NCBI RefSeq assembly: GCF_003369835.1
Contig: NZ_QPMJ01000002.1
Location: 1,302,001 to 1,366,000, forward strand
Length of the DNA: 64,000 bases
Direction of reading: 5' to 3'
Origin: Halorussus rarus
Lineage (GTDB): Archaea > Halobacteriota > Halobacteria > Halobacteriales > Haladaptataceae
Both the position numbers and the translations under genes were made by a program. Numbering within the stretch: position 1 is the stretch's first letter; every line of letters starts with the position of its first letter. Positions 44,552-53,275 of the stretch are shown here, one piece after another. A model generated the notes under the pieces. The model saw nothing but the letters and a program-made list of their open reading frames with translations, made no database searches and was not told the origin of the DNA.

Positions 44552-45508
44552 ATGCTATCCAACTACCTACCAGATGAATACGAAGATGGAGACCTCTACC
44601 TCCGATCAACCCTATCCGGTCATATCGACAGCCAACTACACGCCCGCCCTGTCCCCGGAAACACCCACCTCTCAGCCTATCCCCGCGAATCGCCTATCAA
44701 CAAGCCCGCACTCTCCGCGCGGAGCATCACAGACACCATCGACTGGCACTCCCTCCCAGACAACCACCGACTCAAACCCGACACCCATGGCGACGGCTAC
44801 ACACCCGATGAATGGCAGCTCGTGCGCGAGTACAGCCGCATCCGCGGCGCTGCCGCTCACGCCCTCCACTCCACGTACGACGCAGAAGAAGCCGCCAAAG
44901 CCCTACGGGACGAACTCGACGCCCTCAACGACGCCGATGACCCGGACGCGATGCTCGACGTCGTCCACCGATGGGACGGATCACACCGCGTCACTTCTCC
45001 CGAGGACGCCGACGTACTCGGCAAGACCCCGGTGGACGCCCTCTTAGAAGCCGCGGAAGACGGCGCGCACATCTGCGCGGATAACTGGGACATGGCCTCT
45101 CGCGAACACGGGATGGACGCACTCGCCGTCGAACCCACCATTCCCGAGGAAGTCGATGGCGTGACGTACTGTCCGTGTCCCGACGAAACCGTCGCAATCA
45201 TCGACTCCGATACGCTCCCTGATGGCGTCTACACCGTCGACGGAAAAACAGGAAAAAGCATCAAACCCGCGCACATCGTCCAAGCCGAAGCCCAGCGCCG
45301 CGCTCTCGACGAACGGCTCTACGACGACGTTCACGGCCTGATCCTTCGTCTCGGCCCCGAGCGCGGCAACTGGAGCATCCTATCCAGCCACGATGATGAC
45401 TGGCTCGCCGACGAAGCGTGGACGTTGTTCCTACGGAAGGCAGAGAAACTCTACGACGACACGCACGTGCAGGCTGGCCTGCGACGGCTCGAAAAAGACG
45501 GTCGCTGA
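44552..45508 (+). CDS. Hypothetical protein, 318 aa
   Basis: A soluble acidic protein. The N-terminal ~90 residues are proline-rich and poorly structured; the middle is helical (EEAAKALRDELDALNDADDP); the C-terminal part has VDGVTYCPCPDETVAIIDSD with a C-P-C and YTVDGKTGKSIKPAHIVQAE. No enzymatic motif is recognised. It precedes the convergent coiled-coil gene at 45,570. Such proteins accompany haloarchaeal integrative elements; function unknown. Confidence 0.6.
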   Translation: MLSNYLPDEYEDGDLYLRSTLSGHIDSQLHARPVPGNTHLSAYPRESPINKPALSARSITDTIDWHSLPDNHRLKPDTHGDGYTPDEWQLVREYSRIRGAAAHALHSTYDAEEAAKALRDELDALNDADDPDAMLDVVHRWDGSHRVTSPEDADVLGKTPVDALLEAAEDGAHICADNWDMASREHGMDALAVEPTIPEEVDGVTYCPCPDETVAIIDSDTLPDGVYTVDGKTGKSIKPAHIVQAEAQRRALDERLYDDVHGLILRLGPERGNWSILSSHDDDWLADEAWTLFLRKAEKLYDDTHVQAGLRRLEKDGR

Positions 45509-45569
45509 ATAAGTCGTCGCCGAACTCCAACTCGGTGGCACAGCCCGCCAGACATCGATCGCAGCCCTG

Positions 45570-46403
45570 CTACCCGAACAGACCACCGCTGTCGTCGTCT
45601 TCATCGTCACTGAGATTGAACACGGACTCGGCGAGTGACTCCTTCTTCTGCTTGATGCCGTGTTCAGGGATGAGGCCGGCACCGACGCGCTTCCAGAGCT
45701 TGGCGATGTAGTTCCGGTTCTCGTTCACCATCTCGGCTAGCGTCTCCTCGTCGCGGCCCTCCAGTATCGCCTGCACGTCGCCGACGGACTTCCCCAACGA
45801 CTCCACCTTCTCCTCGAGATCCTCGACGTCACCGCGGAGGTCTTTGATCTCCTGCTCACGGTCAACGTCCTCGCTGATAAGACGGTTGAGACGGTTAAGG
45901 CGGTTGTCCACGCGGTCAACGTCACTCTGGAGGGCGTCCATCTGACCGTCCCACCCGTCGACAGTCTCCTTAATGTCGTCGATCCGGTTGTTCGCCGTGA
46001 TTGCACGAGTAGTCGCACCCTCAGCGTGCTGACGGGTCAGATCGACGTTCTGGAGGAGCTGGTCAATCTGTTGTTCCAGTTGGCCGCGGTGGAGTTCCGG
46101 GGCGAGATCAAGGTTCTGCCGGAGAGCGAACGCCTCACCTTCGTCGGTGAGTTGGTAGACGGTGGACTCGTGACCGTTGTGTTCGCGGGTCTCGCCGGTG
46201 TCCTCGACAAGACCGCGCTCGGCGAGAGCCGACCGGCCACCAGTGTCGGAATCGCACCTGTAGTGGACTTGCTGAGTCTGATCGAAGCCGACTTGTTCCT
46301 TGATGAACCCGGCGGTGGTACTACCACCGGTGTTGAGCAGCACTTCAAGTGTCATCTGACTGTGGAAATCGAGGTCACCCCCGTTTTCTTTCGCTTCTTC
46401 CAT
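45570..46403 (-). CDS. Winged-helix protein with long coiled coil
   Basis: A 277-residue protein. Residues ~12-95 look like a winged helix (TLEVLLNTGGSTTAGFIKEQ, SALAERGLVEDT, YQLTDEGEAFAL). Residues ~105-220 are a heptad-rich coiled coil (IDDIKETVDGWDGQMDALQS and IKDLRGDVEDLEEKVESLGK), and the C-terminus is acidic. DNA-binding plus coiled coil fits a repressor or a partition/segregation protein of a mobile element. It is divergent from the hairpin-rich region; two TTTGACGG repeats (46480-46487, 46490-46497) lie upstream of its start. Confidence 0.65.
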   Translation of the reverse strand: MEEAKENGGDLDFHSQMTLEVLLNTGGSTTAGFIKEQVGFDQTQQVHYRCDSDTGGRSALAERGLVEDTGETREHNGHESTVYQLTDEGEAFALRQNLDLAPELHRGQLEQQIDQLLQNVDLTRQHAEGATTRAITANNRIDDIKETVDGWDGQMDALQSDVDRVDNRLNRLNRLISEDVDREQEIKDLRGDVEDLEEKVESLGKSVGDVQAILEGRDEETLAEMVNENRNYIAKLWKRVGAGLIPEHGIKQKKESLAESVFNLSDDEDDDSGGLFG

Positions 46404-46479
46404 ACGTGTTCTAATAGGCCCTCGTACCGGTTAAAAACCTCGTTAAAATTAAGAGATGTCTATTAATAGAGAGGGTATA

Positions 46480-46497
46480 TTTGACGGCATTTGACGG
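46480..46497. promoter_or_regulatory. Tandem TTTGACGG repeats upstream of the coiled-coil winged-helix gene
   Basis: TTTGACGG occurs twice with a two-base spacer, 77-94 bases upstream of the start at 46,403. The AT-rich segment between (ttaaaattaagag, attaataga) can hold the promoter. The repeats may be binding sites for the winged-helix protein itself. Confidence 0.35.
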
Positions 46498-46499
46498 AA

Positions 46500-46940
46500 A
46501 ATCGGGGCCGCGACTAGAACAACCCCCGGTGTTCCCCCGAATGGCTCCGGGGCCACATGGCCCGATGAGGACTGGGGCCTCAAACACCGGCCCCGTGACC
46601 CCCGCTTAGAAAAGCGTTAGATAGGTGAGGAATCCTCGAGGAGAGCAGGGCTCCCGAGCCCGGAAAGGGCTGCTCCGCAGGCTCCGCGAGCGGAATTCCC
46701 GCCGGGGTGCCACCGCAGGCAGAACAGGGGTTCTCAACGTCGAAGGGCTGAGCCCCACCAGTCCCCCGGGCCACCAAAGTACTACCTCGAGGAAGTGTCT
46801 CGACGCATCGCATCGACAGAGAGGGGCACCGGCGTTGTCGAGGAGGGCAGGCCCGCATCGCGGGAGGACTTCCCAGTGAAGCCTCGCTGCGAGGGCAGCG
46901 GAGCAGGTACCTCGAGCAGGTAGGGTTCCCGAGACACTAT
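46500..46940. ncRNA. Hairpin-rich gene-free segment, candidate structured RNA
   Basis: No frame in this ~440-base stretch looks like protein. It has an unusual density of short perfect hairpins: CGCTT-aga-AAGCG near 46,605, CCCGC-atc-GCGGG at about 46,852-46,864, CCTCG-ctg-CGAGG near 46,882, and several larger imperfect ones (gagcagggctcccgagcccg). GC content is high compared with the flanking AT-rich promoter region. This composition is typical of large structured RNAs or a replication/transfer region. Strand and ends are unknown. Confidence 0.4.
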
Positions 46941-46983
46941 CAACTAAGAACGACGACACACCAACGTGACCAGCGACAACGAG

Positions 46984-47103
46984 ATGACCGTGCGCGAAGA
47001 ACAGGTCATCGAAGAGCAGTTTGACGAAATCCGCGACGAAGACACGCGATACACCACCGACGAAGTAGCTAACCACCTCGGCATCGATCTCGACGGCGAA
47101 TAA
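46984..47103 (+). CDS. Tiny protein with HTH-like segment, 39 aa
   Basis: Reads MTVREEQVIEEQFDEIRDED then YTTDEVANHLGIDLDGE. The second part has a helix-turn-helix-like rhythm. An in-frame GTG at 46,966 would add six residues. It is immediately downstream of the hairpin-rich segment. Too short for family assignment. Confidence 0.4.
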   Translation: MTVREEQVIEEQFDEIRDEDTRYTTDEVANHLGIDLDGE

Positions 47104-47706
47104 CCATCGTTCTACGCACACGCAGGGTTCCCGATGTCGACGCCCGGGGAGACGCCGCCACGACAGGCGGACACTAGACGATTTCCCGAGCGCGGCCAAA
47201 CACGCCCCCGGCAGAAGGCCCAACTCTCACACGGTATCACGTCGGCGAAGGGAATGGCCCCACCTCGTCCGGCAGTCGGCGTCGATGTCTCTCCTGTAGC
47301 GGGACGCGGTGGATTCTGCCGATTCACGTCCGGAGTCGGTCGGATGTCACCTGTCTCGTTCTTAGCCGATCGCCGCCGTGCTATGGACGGCTGAAAACCA
47401 CTCTTTGAAGTGTTCTCTCAGAGCAAAGCCCCCAACCCCCTCTGTTAACACAACAATATTATGTTATGTTAACCGGGGTGCTTTCTGCTCCTCCTCGTGG
47501 GAGCGGTAGTAAGAGAGGTAACGACATCCGAGCGATTGAAGCAGTCATTCCTTCGCTTACAGCGGCTCTAACCGGGTTTCCTTCCTCAGACGAGAGGGCG
47601 TGGTTTCATACGAAACAGACGAAATAGGAGAAATAACTGTATGATTTTTAACATACCCCCTCGGTGTTAGCTCTTTTATCTCCTGACGGGTGAGTGACGA
47701 GCGCTG
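47104..47706. other. Gene-free gap with a palindrome and promoter-like AT-rich region
   Basis: No credible gene in these 603 bases. The left half is GC-rich and repeats agggttcccga, also found at about 46,921 and, changed by one base, near 46,648. The right half is AT-rich, with the 30-base palindrome at 47,444-47,473, and close to the RHH gene the segment tgatttttaacat (about 47,643-47,655). The gap could serve as an origin, transfer site or shared control region. Confidence 0.4.
47444..47473. promoter_or_regulatory. 30-base near-palindrome with GTTAAC ends
   Basis: gttaaca at the left end and tgttaac at the right end are exact inverted repeats, and the AT-rich centre (caatattatg) nearly continues the symmetry. 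It lies 234 bases upstream of the RHH/coiled-coil gene at 47,707. A dimeric repressor site or an unwinding element are both possible. Confidence 0.45.
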
Positions 47707-48462
47707 ATGGCGAAGTCAGACTGGGAGGTTATCGGGTTCCGTCTTCCAGACATCCAGAGACAGAAGCTTGGACAGTTTATCGAGGAGAGTGACGAGTGGG
47801 ACAATCGGCAGGATTACCTGCACGAGCAGGTGCTTGAGGACATCCGCGAGGTCGAACTTGCCAATCCCCGTGACGAGCTCAAGGACATCCGACGTCAGAA
47901 GGATGAACTCCGTGACGAGATCAACGACATCGTCTGTGAACTGGAGGAGATGCGCGACCGGCTCGGCGAACTGGAAGAGCAGGAGTCCGAACTCCAGTCC
48001 ATCGTTGAGGATCACGATGCGACTTCTACAGAGTCCTACGAGGCGTCTGTGCGGGAGGCAACCGAGGAGATCATCAACAACGAATTGATCATCTCTGAGC
48101 GGTGGGAACGTATTCAGCGTATCAGCGAGAAGTGGCAGGTGGAGCCGATGGAGGTTCTACGCGACATCTTCGAGCAAGACCCCCGCATCGACGCAAAAAC
48201 TGCAAAGCCATACGGCTCTCCGTCGGTGCCGGATGATTGGCGGACGCGTACTGGAGAGAGTTACGAGGAGGCTGTCCACCTCGTCCGTATTTACTGCGAG
48301 GAACGCAAGGGCGACGACGTAGGGTACCGTTCAGGCATTTACGTCGAAGACGAGTATGTGAGTCGGGTAGCCGAGGAGCATGAAGTGGAGTGCAAGGTGC
48401 TGCTCCGCGAGGCGGTTTCGGAGATGGATGAGGAGTTCGACGAGATTGTCTACAGTAGTTGA
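47707..48462 (+). CDS. Ribbon-helix-helix protein with coiled coil, 251 aa
   Basis: The start WEVIGFRLPDIQRQKLGQFI then SDEWDNRQDYLHEQVLEDI has the strand-helix-helix pattern of an RHH DNA-binding domain. Residues ~55-105 are a heptad coiled coil (LKDIRRQKDELRDEINDIV, LEEMRDRLGELEEQE). The C-terminal half is helical and acidic. It may regulate element maintenance or copy control, and resembles in design the winged-helix/coiled-coil protein on the other side of the gap. Confidence 0.65.
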   Translation: MAKSDWEVIGFRLPDIQRQKLGQFIEESDEWDNRQDYLHEQVLEDIREVELANPRDELKDIRRQKDELRDEINDIVCELEEMRDRLGELEEQESELQSIVEDHDATSTESYEASVREATEEIINNELIISERWERIQRISEKWQVEPMEVLRDIFEQDPRIDAKTAKPYGSPSVPDDWRTRTGESYEEAVHLVRIYCEERKGDDVGYRSGIYVEDEYVSRVAEEHEVECKVLLREAVSEMDEEFDEIVYSS

Positions 48463-48525
48463 GGGGCCCTTCGGTCGAATTTCGAGTCTTCTTTCTAAGG
48501 TGCAGTACTGTGGTTCGAGCGAAAG

Positions 48526-49338
48526 ATGCAGCAGAAGTTCGAGATCGTGATTGGTACTGGCGGGGAGCCAGAGCAGCTCTTGAGCGGTACGTTCGATGAC
48601 CCGGAAACCGGTGGGGTGATTGAGGTATCACTGGTGCGTGGCGGCGTAGAACACGAGGGGCGGATGGTGGCCGAGCCGCGGATGGGGAATAGTCCTATGG
48701 AGCGTATGAGTGTACTTGCGAACCAACGGCTTGCCGTAGGGTATCTGATTCAGTTCGTGGAACAGCTCGACATCGCCAAAGAGGCAGCATGGGAGTGGGT
48801 GTCTGATGAGGTAGATACGAGCGGGTACCGCGAGTGGGTGGACTCGTTAACGGTTGAGGAGCGTCGCGACCGTCTGATTGAACAGGCCGAGACGGTCGGC
48901 GAGCAAGACCCGCCTGTTGGGAAGGCATTAGAGGTGGGTGAGTGGCGCAACACCGATCTTAGTTCGGAGTCTGCCGACCTCGTTAAGGAACTGACACGGA
49001 GCGTCGACAGGAACGGAAGGAAGTGCTACGAGACTGCGCAGAAGGAGATCGAGGCGATGTGGGAGCACGAGGATCGGGTGAAGTACTGTGAAGGATACGT
49101 GTTGCCGAAGCAGGGCGTGCGGGGAACGCGGCACGCGTGGGTAGAGGTCGACGGTTCTGTCTTCGAGTTGACGTGGCCGTGGCACGCGCCTGTGGACGGT
49201 GACGCGGTTTACTACGGGACTGAGATTCCGCGAGACGTGTTGTCCGATCGGATGGAAGAGCGGGGTAGTGATCCGATGATACTTGACGAGAATGAGTGGG
49301 GTAATTATATTGATATGATGGATGAAGTGATGGGGTAG
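48526..49338 (+). CDS. Cys-His transglutaminase/papain-like protein, 270 aa
   Basis: The C-terminal ~110 residues have KCYETAQKEIEAMW (Cys ~167), a YCEGYVLP strand, TRHAWVEVDG (His ~203) and VFELTWP. The order Cys, then Y-x-E-G, then H-A-W, then an acidic residue is that of papain/transglutaminase-fold hydrolases. The small protein at 53,276 has the same signature. The N-terminal ~150 residues are unique (IVIGTGGEPEQLLSGTFDDP). Substrate unknown; the acidic triad residue is Glu here. Codon use is less G/C-ending than core genes. Confidence 0.6.
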   Translation: MQQKFEIVIGTGGEPEQLLSGTFDDPETGGVIEVSLVRGGVEHEGRMVAEPRMGNSPMERMSVLANQRLAVGYLIQFVEQLDIAKEAAWEWVSDEVDTSGYREWVDSLTVEERRDRLIEQAETVGEQDPPVGKALEVGEWRNTDLSSESADLVKELTRSVDRNGRKCYETAQKEIEAMWEHEDRVKYCEGYVLPKQGVRGTRHAWVEVDGSVFELTWPWHAPVDGDAVYYGTEIPRDVLSDRMEERGSDPMILDENEWGNYIDMMDEVMG

Positions 49339-49532
49339 ACTGGTTCTGTCTGATTGAGGTCGTGTGGGATGGCTGGCCCTGTGTGGCACTTGAGATAGTA
49401 TTCGGGTAATAGCTCCCGCGGCGGCGACCGGGATCGAGTCCGGTCTTCGGCGAAGGTGACACGTTAATTCACAGCGGATAAAGGCTTGTACGGCAGGGTT
49501 GCAGACCCCACGCCAGCGTTTATCTGGGGGTC

Positions 49533-49898
49533 ATGAATACCGTAGGGGCGCCGATGATGACGGCACCCATCGACGACGACAGCATCGAAGAACAGATCGA
49601 GAACCCAGAACCCAAGCACCTGCTTCGGCTCCACGAGGGCGACCTCATCCACGCTCAGACAAAGAGTCACGATGTCCTCGGGTACGTGACGGAAGAGGGC
49701 GAGTTGGAAGAATGGAGCGGTGGTGAGACTTTGATTAACGTCTGTATTTACGTCCCGACGGAGACCGGGAAGAATCAGCACGCGACGCTAGTCTACTACA
49801 ACGATCCTCGAGATGAGGGATTGGTGCTGGACAGCCTCGGCTGGGACGTTGACGGTCGCGAGGAACTGCGGTCGCTCGAGGTGATCTGCGATGAGTGA
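49533..49898 (+). CDS. Hypothetical protein, 121 aa
   Basis: An acidic leader (DDDSIEEQIENPEPKHLLRL) precedes a beta-rich part (VLGYVTEEGELEEWSGGETL, INVCIYVPTETGKNQHATLV). The start may be either the ATG at 49,533 or the ATG at 49,554. Its end overlaps the next gene by 8 bases. Function unknown. Confidence 0.5.
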   Translation: MNTVGAPMMTAPIDDDSIEEQIENPEPKHLLRLHEGDLIHAQTKSHDVLGYVTEEGELEEWSGGETLINVCIYVPTETGKNQHATLVYYNDPRDEGLVLDSLGWDVDGREELRSLEVICDE

Positions 49899-50262
49899 CA
49901 CGCCCGCCGAGATCATCGACGCCGTGCGACGAGCCAGCGAGACGGCCTCGCGAGTCCGACTTGAGACGGAGGATGGCCACGTTGTGGAGACAGGCATCGA
50001 CACCGTCGACCTCGACAAGCCGCTCGCCGAGGAAACGCCCCACCGTCCGCCGTATGGCGAGTTCAGCGCCGTCCTGCTCCCCGGGGGAATGCACGACATC
50101 GAGAACTGGGTGATTGGCGGTACGATTCTCACCATCGAGCAAAACGGTGGTGGCTGGCAGCCGGTGACTGTGGGCTGGACAACCGAGGTGGATGAGGACG
50201 GCAACGCAATCGATGGATATAGTGGCGAAGTCGTGGCGGCCGAGGTGGTCAGCGATGAGTGA
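49891..50262 (+). CDS. Hypothetical protein, 123 aa
   Basis: MSDTPAEIIDAVRRASETAS is a helix followed by a small beta domain (VRLETEDGHVVETGIDTVDL, AVLLPGGMHDIENWVIGGTI). The start overlaps the preceding gene and the end overlaps the decayed nuclease gene by 8 bases, showing an original operon of three. No motif is recognised. Confidence 0.5.
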   Translation: MSDTPAEIIDAVRRASETASRVRLETEDGHVVETGIDTVDLDKPLAEETPHRPPYGEFSAVLLPGGMHDIENWVIGGTILTIEQNGGGWQPVTVGWTTEVDEDGNAIDGYSGEVVAAEVVSDE

Positions 50263-50813
50263 CTTCGCGGAGACCTTCACCGCGAATCGGAGCGGCGAGG
50301 CGCACGGAGCTGACGAGATCATCGATCTGATTCCTCGCCGACCATAACCCGTCGATCAAGGAGCCCGCCGAGGTCGACGGCAACACGTGGACGTTCGACA
50401 TCGGAGCGAATCTCTACGGTGTGCTCGGAGAGGCCATTCTCTTAGAGTCCCCGAAGCCGCACGCGCTGGTTTACTTCGTTCGACAGGATCTGGACATCGA
50501 CGAGGGCGGCCTCGAGTGGGGGCTAAACGTGGATGTCACCCGTGGCTGTCTGCTCTCGGTCGACGGCTCCGACAGGGCAAGTCGGTGGACGCCGGACTGC
50601 GTCATTTAGGCCAAGGACGGGTGGGACGGCGACTTGCTGGAACGGTACTACTGCGAGATCAAGACCGGGAACGCGTCCTTCGAGCGGTCGCAGGTCGACG
50701 CGGTGAAGGCGCTGGCGCGAAAAGAGCGCGTCCTGAAGATCCGGGTCATCATCGAGAATCTCCCCGACCAGTATTCGCTCCGGATTCACGAGGTTGAATC
50801 CCTGACTACCTAA
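50255..50813 (+). pseudogene. PD-(D/E)XK-like nuclease gene broken by a frameshift and a nonsense codon
   Basis: The gene starts at the ATG 50,255 (MSDFAETFTANRSGEAHGAD). Near 50,330 the sequence attcctcgcc appears to carry one base too many: the continuation LADHNPSIKEPAEVDGN lies in the next frame and runs to 50,606. A TAG at 50,607-50,609 interrupts that frame, and the same frame resumes with LERYYCEIKTGNASFERSQV to the stop at 50,811. E-I-K-T-G followed by S-F-E-R-S-Q is a nuclease-like core. Two independent lesions show decay. An intact product would be about 185 residues. Confidence 0.8.
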
Positions 50814-50847
50814 ACCGCGTGTACGACACTCTAATCTTCCTCCGAGA

Positions 50848-51834
50848 TTAGTCGACTAACTCGAACAGGGGGTCGATGTCCGCGACCGTATAATGCCGCA
50901 ACAGTTCCCGAAGAGCACGCCGCTCGCGACCATCCGCGTTCTCATCGCACAGTTCGAGGTATCGCTCCCCGAAATGGGGAACGTCAGTGTTCGTGACCCG
51001 AGGGTCGGAGATGTCGCCGCTGTACCGGGGGTGATCTGTCCGCCACTCCGCAGGGTCAAGCGCGTGGTCGTAGATGTCCCAGTACGTCGGCGGCACGTCG
51101 GCGTTTTCCTCAAGTGACCCCCATGGATCCAAATTCACGACCTCCCGTTCGACGAATATGGACTCGATGCGTGCGTCAAGCTCGGACTCAAGATCGACGA
51201 GGCGCTCGGCTCGGCCGAGGAGGTGTCGCCTATCGAAGTCCCCCTTGAACATAACGAGTTGATCGGGATCACGCGCTTCGACGTATCCGCAAAACTCCTC
51301 GAGGAGGGAGGCCTCGGTCGCCGGCGCCGTACCAGTGCGGAACAGCACCTCCGAGGCTCCCGGCGTTCCGAGGTTCGGCGTGTACCCAACTCCGATGCAC
51401 AAGAGTTCGACATGATCCGAATTCTCGAAGTCGAACTCCTCTTCCGGAACTTGGCTGATGGTCTCGATGTCGAGGGCGACCGCATCTCCTACGATCTGCT
51501 CAATAGGCTCCTCTTGTTCCCGTTCATTGGTGGCGCCTCCGGGCGGTTCCGGAAGGTGCCTGAGCTGCAGCTTGCCGCGGTTCGACCCGAGGCCGACCTT
51601 TCCGTTGTAGACGTCCCCCTCGGCGTTCTCGAAGCAGTACCACTCGCCGTCCTCCAGCCCATCAGTCTCAAGGTCACCCGCCCAGATCTTCAGCTCCAAC
51701 TGCTCCCCCTCAATGTCTTCCAACAGAACCTGCGTGTTTCCGTCATCGAAAGCTCGTTGCTGAATGACTTTTGCGGCGATATTGATCGACTCACCATCCA
51801 CTATGTCCTCTTTGACTGTTTGTGAGTGACTCAT
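50848..51834 (-). CDS. OB-fold plus DEDDy 3'-5' exonuclease-like protein
   Basis: A 328-residue fusion. Residues ~10-90 look like an OB-fold of the RPA type (INIAAKVIQQRAFDDGNTQV, GEWYCFENAEGDVYNGKVGL). Residues ~115-328 resemble a DEDD exonuclease: AVALDIETISQVPE (~121), FKGDFDRRHLLGR (~198) and HYTVADIDPLFEL (~314, Y-x3-D). It could trim single strands bound by the OB domain. ATG complement at 51,834 is chosen. It is divergent from the NucS-like nuclease gene at 52,063, separated by 228 bases. Confidence 0.65.
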   Translation of the reverse strand: MSHSQTVKEDIVDGESINIAAKVIQQRAFDDGNTQVLLEDIEGEQLELKIWAGDLETDGLEDGEWYCFENAEGDVYNGKVGLGSNRGKLQLRHLPEPPGGATNEREQEEPIEQIVGDAVALDIETISQVPEEEFDFENSDHVELLCIGVGYTPNLGTPGASEVLFRTGTAPATEASLLEEFCGYVEARDPDQLVMFKGDFDRRHLLGRAERLVDLESELDARIESIFVEREVVNLDPWGSLEENADVPPTYWDIYDHALDPAEWRTDHPRYSGDISDPRVTNTDVPHFGERYLELCDENADGRERRALRELLRHYTVADIDPLFELVD

Positions 51835-52062
51835 CCCTATCGGATAGCTACATCCTTGGCCACATAGATAAGTTTTCAAGAGAAATCATATTTTCACCAT
51901 TACAGCACGATACTGTGTGACACGGCGTGGGATCTTCCACCGGGTGCCGACCGGTATTTCGAGACCCCGTTCGCGCTCAACAATATTGTCCCGACGTGTC
52001 CTGTTCCAGACTGTCCAGTCGACGGGAAAGATCCTTTGAGCGGCCACCCACATCTATCGGCA

Positions 52063-53151
52063 ATGTCACTGATCGGCTTTCGCCGCGAGGAGGGCGAAAT
52101 CGAGTACCTCGAGGAGGTGGAGTACAGCGAGGAGCATCTGGAGGACGACCTCCACGAAGTGATCCACAGCGACCCAAGGTTAGTGATGGGAACGCTGACA
52201 ACCCGGGAGAACGTCGTTCTCGGGAGCAAGCTCCAGTTGCCGACCGGGAAGGAGCCCGATCTGCTCGTGTGCGACAAGCGGGGGACACTCACGACGATTG
52301 AGTTCAAGCGCGACCGGTCGCCGCGCTCGGCCGTGACCCAGCTCTTCGACTATGCGTCTTCTCTGGCCCGGCTGAATCTGGACGAGTTCTTCGATCTCAC
52401 TGACTACGAGTCGTTGGAGGAACTCTACGAGGCGTTCGAACACGAGGAGGACGCGGAATTCGACATCGACGATTTCGAGCGGGAATTCACCGAGGGTCTA
52501 CAGTCGCCCCAGCTCATGCTGGTAGCATACACTATCACCGATGACGTTCGCCGGATGACGCGTTGGCTACGGGACGCCCACGACTTGAAGATCAACTGCG
52601 TCGAGTTCGACTACTACGAGAAGGACGACGCCGAAATGTTCGTTCCGACGGTGATCGGCGTCGACGAGACGCAGGAGATCAAGGAGAAGGAGGAGTCGCC
52701 CAAGCAGAAGAAGTACCGGCGGTTCTTCGGCGAGGTTCTCGAACGCTTCAAGCAGGAACTCCCCGGCGTCACGAGCAGGAGCGCCAGCAGCGACAGCTGG
52801 CTCACGATCCCGGCTGGCCACTCGGACGTCGAGTTCGTCTGGCACTTCAAAGGCGATCCCGGCGACAAGGAGTTCCACGTCGTGATGAACTTCCAGTTCG
52901 ACGATTACGCACGGAACGAGGAGATGCTCGAGACGATGCAGTCGACGATTGAAGACCGTTCGCTGGATGTGCCAGAGGAGATCCATTACGAGGAGTACGG
53001 CAGTAGCGGGTACACGCGGCTCTATGTCAAGCGCGAGGTCGGACGGCTAGACGACGCGCTGGACGACGAGGAACTCAAAGAGTGGGCAGTCGATCGGCTG
53101 GCGGAGTTCCACGAACAACTGACGCCCGTCTTGGAAGAGGAGCTTCGATAG
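52063..53151 (+). CDS. NucS-like PD-(D/E)XK endonuclease
   Basis: A 362-residue protein. KEPDLLVCDKRGTLTTIEFK (~63-82) gives P-D and E-x-K, followed by the helix SAVTQLFDYASSLARL, as in NucS/DUF91 nucleases and other PD-(D/E)XK families. The C-terminal half (FFGEVLERFKQELPGVTSRS, then EFHVVMNFQFDDYA) resembles the DUF4268-type module often attached to such nucleases. Start is the ATG at 52,063. It may act in repair or defence; substrate not known. Divergent from the OB-exonuclease. Confidence 0.7.
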   Translation: MSLIGFRREEGEIEYLEEVEYSEEHLEDDLHEVIHSDPRLVMGTLTTRENVVLGSKLQLPTGKEPDLLVCDKRGTLTTIEFKRDRSPRSAVTQLFDYASSLARLNLDEFFDLTDYESLEELYEAFEHEEDAEFDIDDFEREFTEGLQSPQLMLVAYTITDDVRRMTRWLRDAHDLKINCVEFDYYEKDDAEMFVPTVIGVDETQEIKEKEESPKQKKYRRFFGEVLERFKQELPGVTSRSASSDSWLTIPAGHSDVEFVWHFKGDPGDKEFHVVMNFQFDDYARNEEMLETMQSTIEDRSLDVPEEIHYEEYGSSGYTRLYVKREVGRLDDALDDEELKEWAVDRLAEFHEQLTPVLEEELR

Positions 53152-53275
53152 ATGCACCAGAAGGGTATCTGCCCACCTGTGGTCTTTACATCGGAACCGA
53201 GGGGTGGGTGGATCAACGAATAGCGACCCCCCGAGGCGATGTGGCTAAATCGGTCAGTCGGCCACGCGTGGGTGG

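Noticed and set aside
46606-47223. 205-codon minus frame in the hairpin-rich region
   Set aside because: Low-complexity composition, no motif, and overlap with hairpins and a likely plus-strand small gene.
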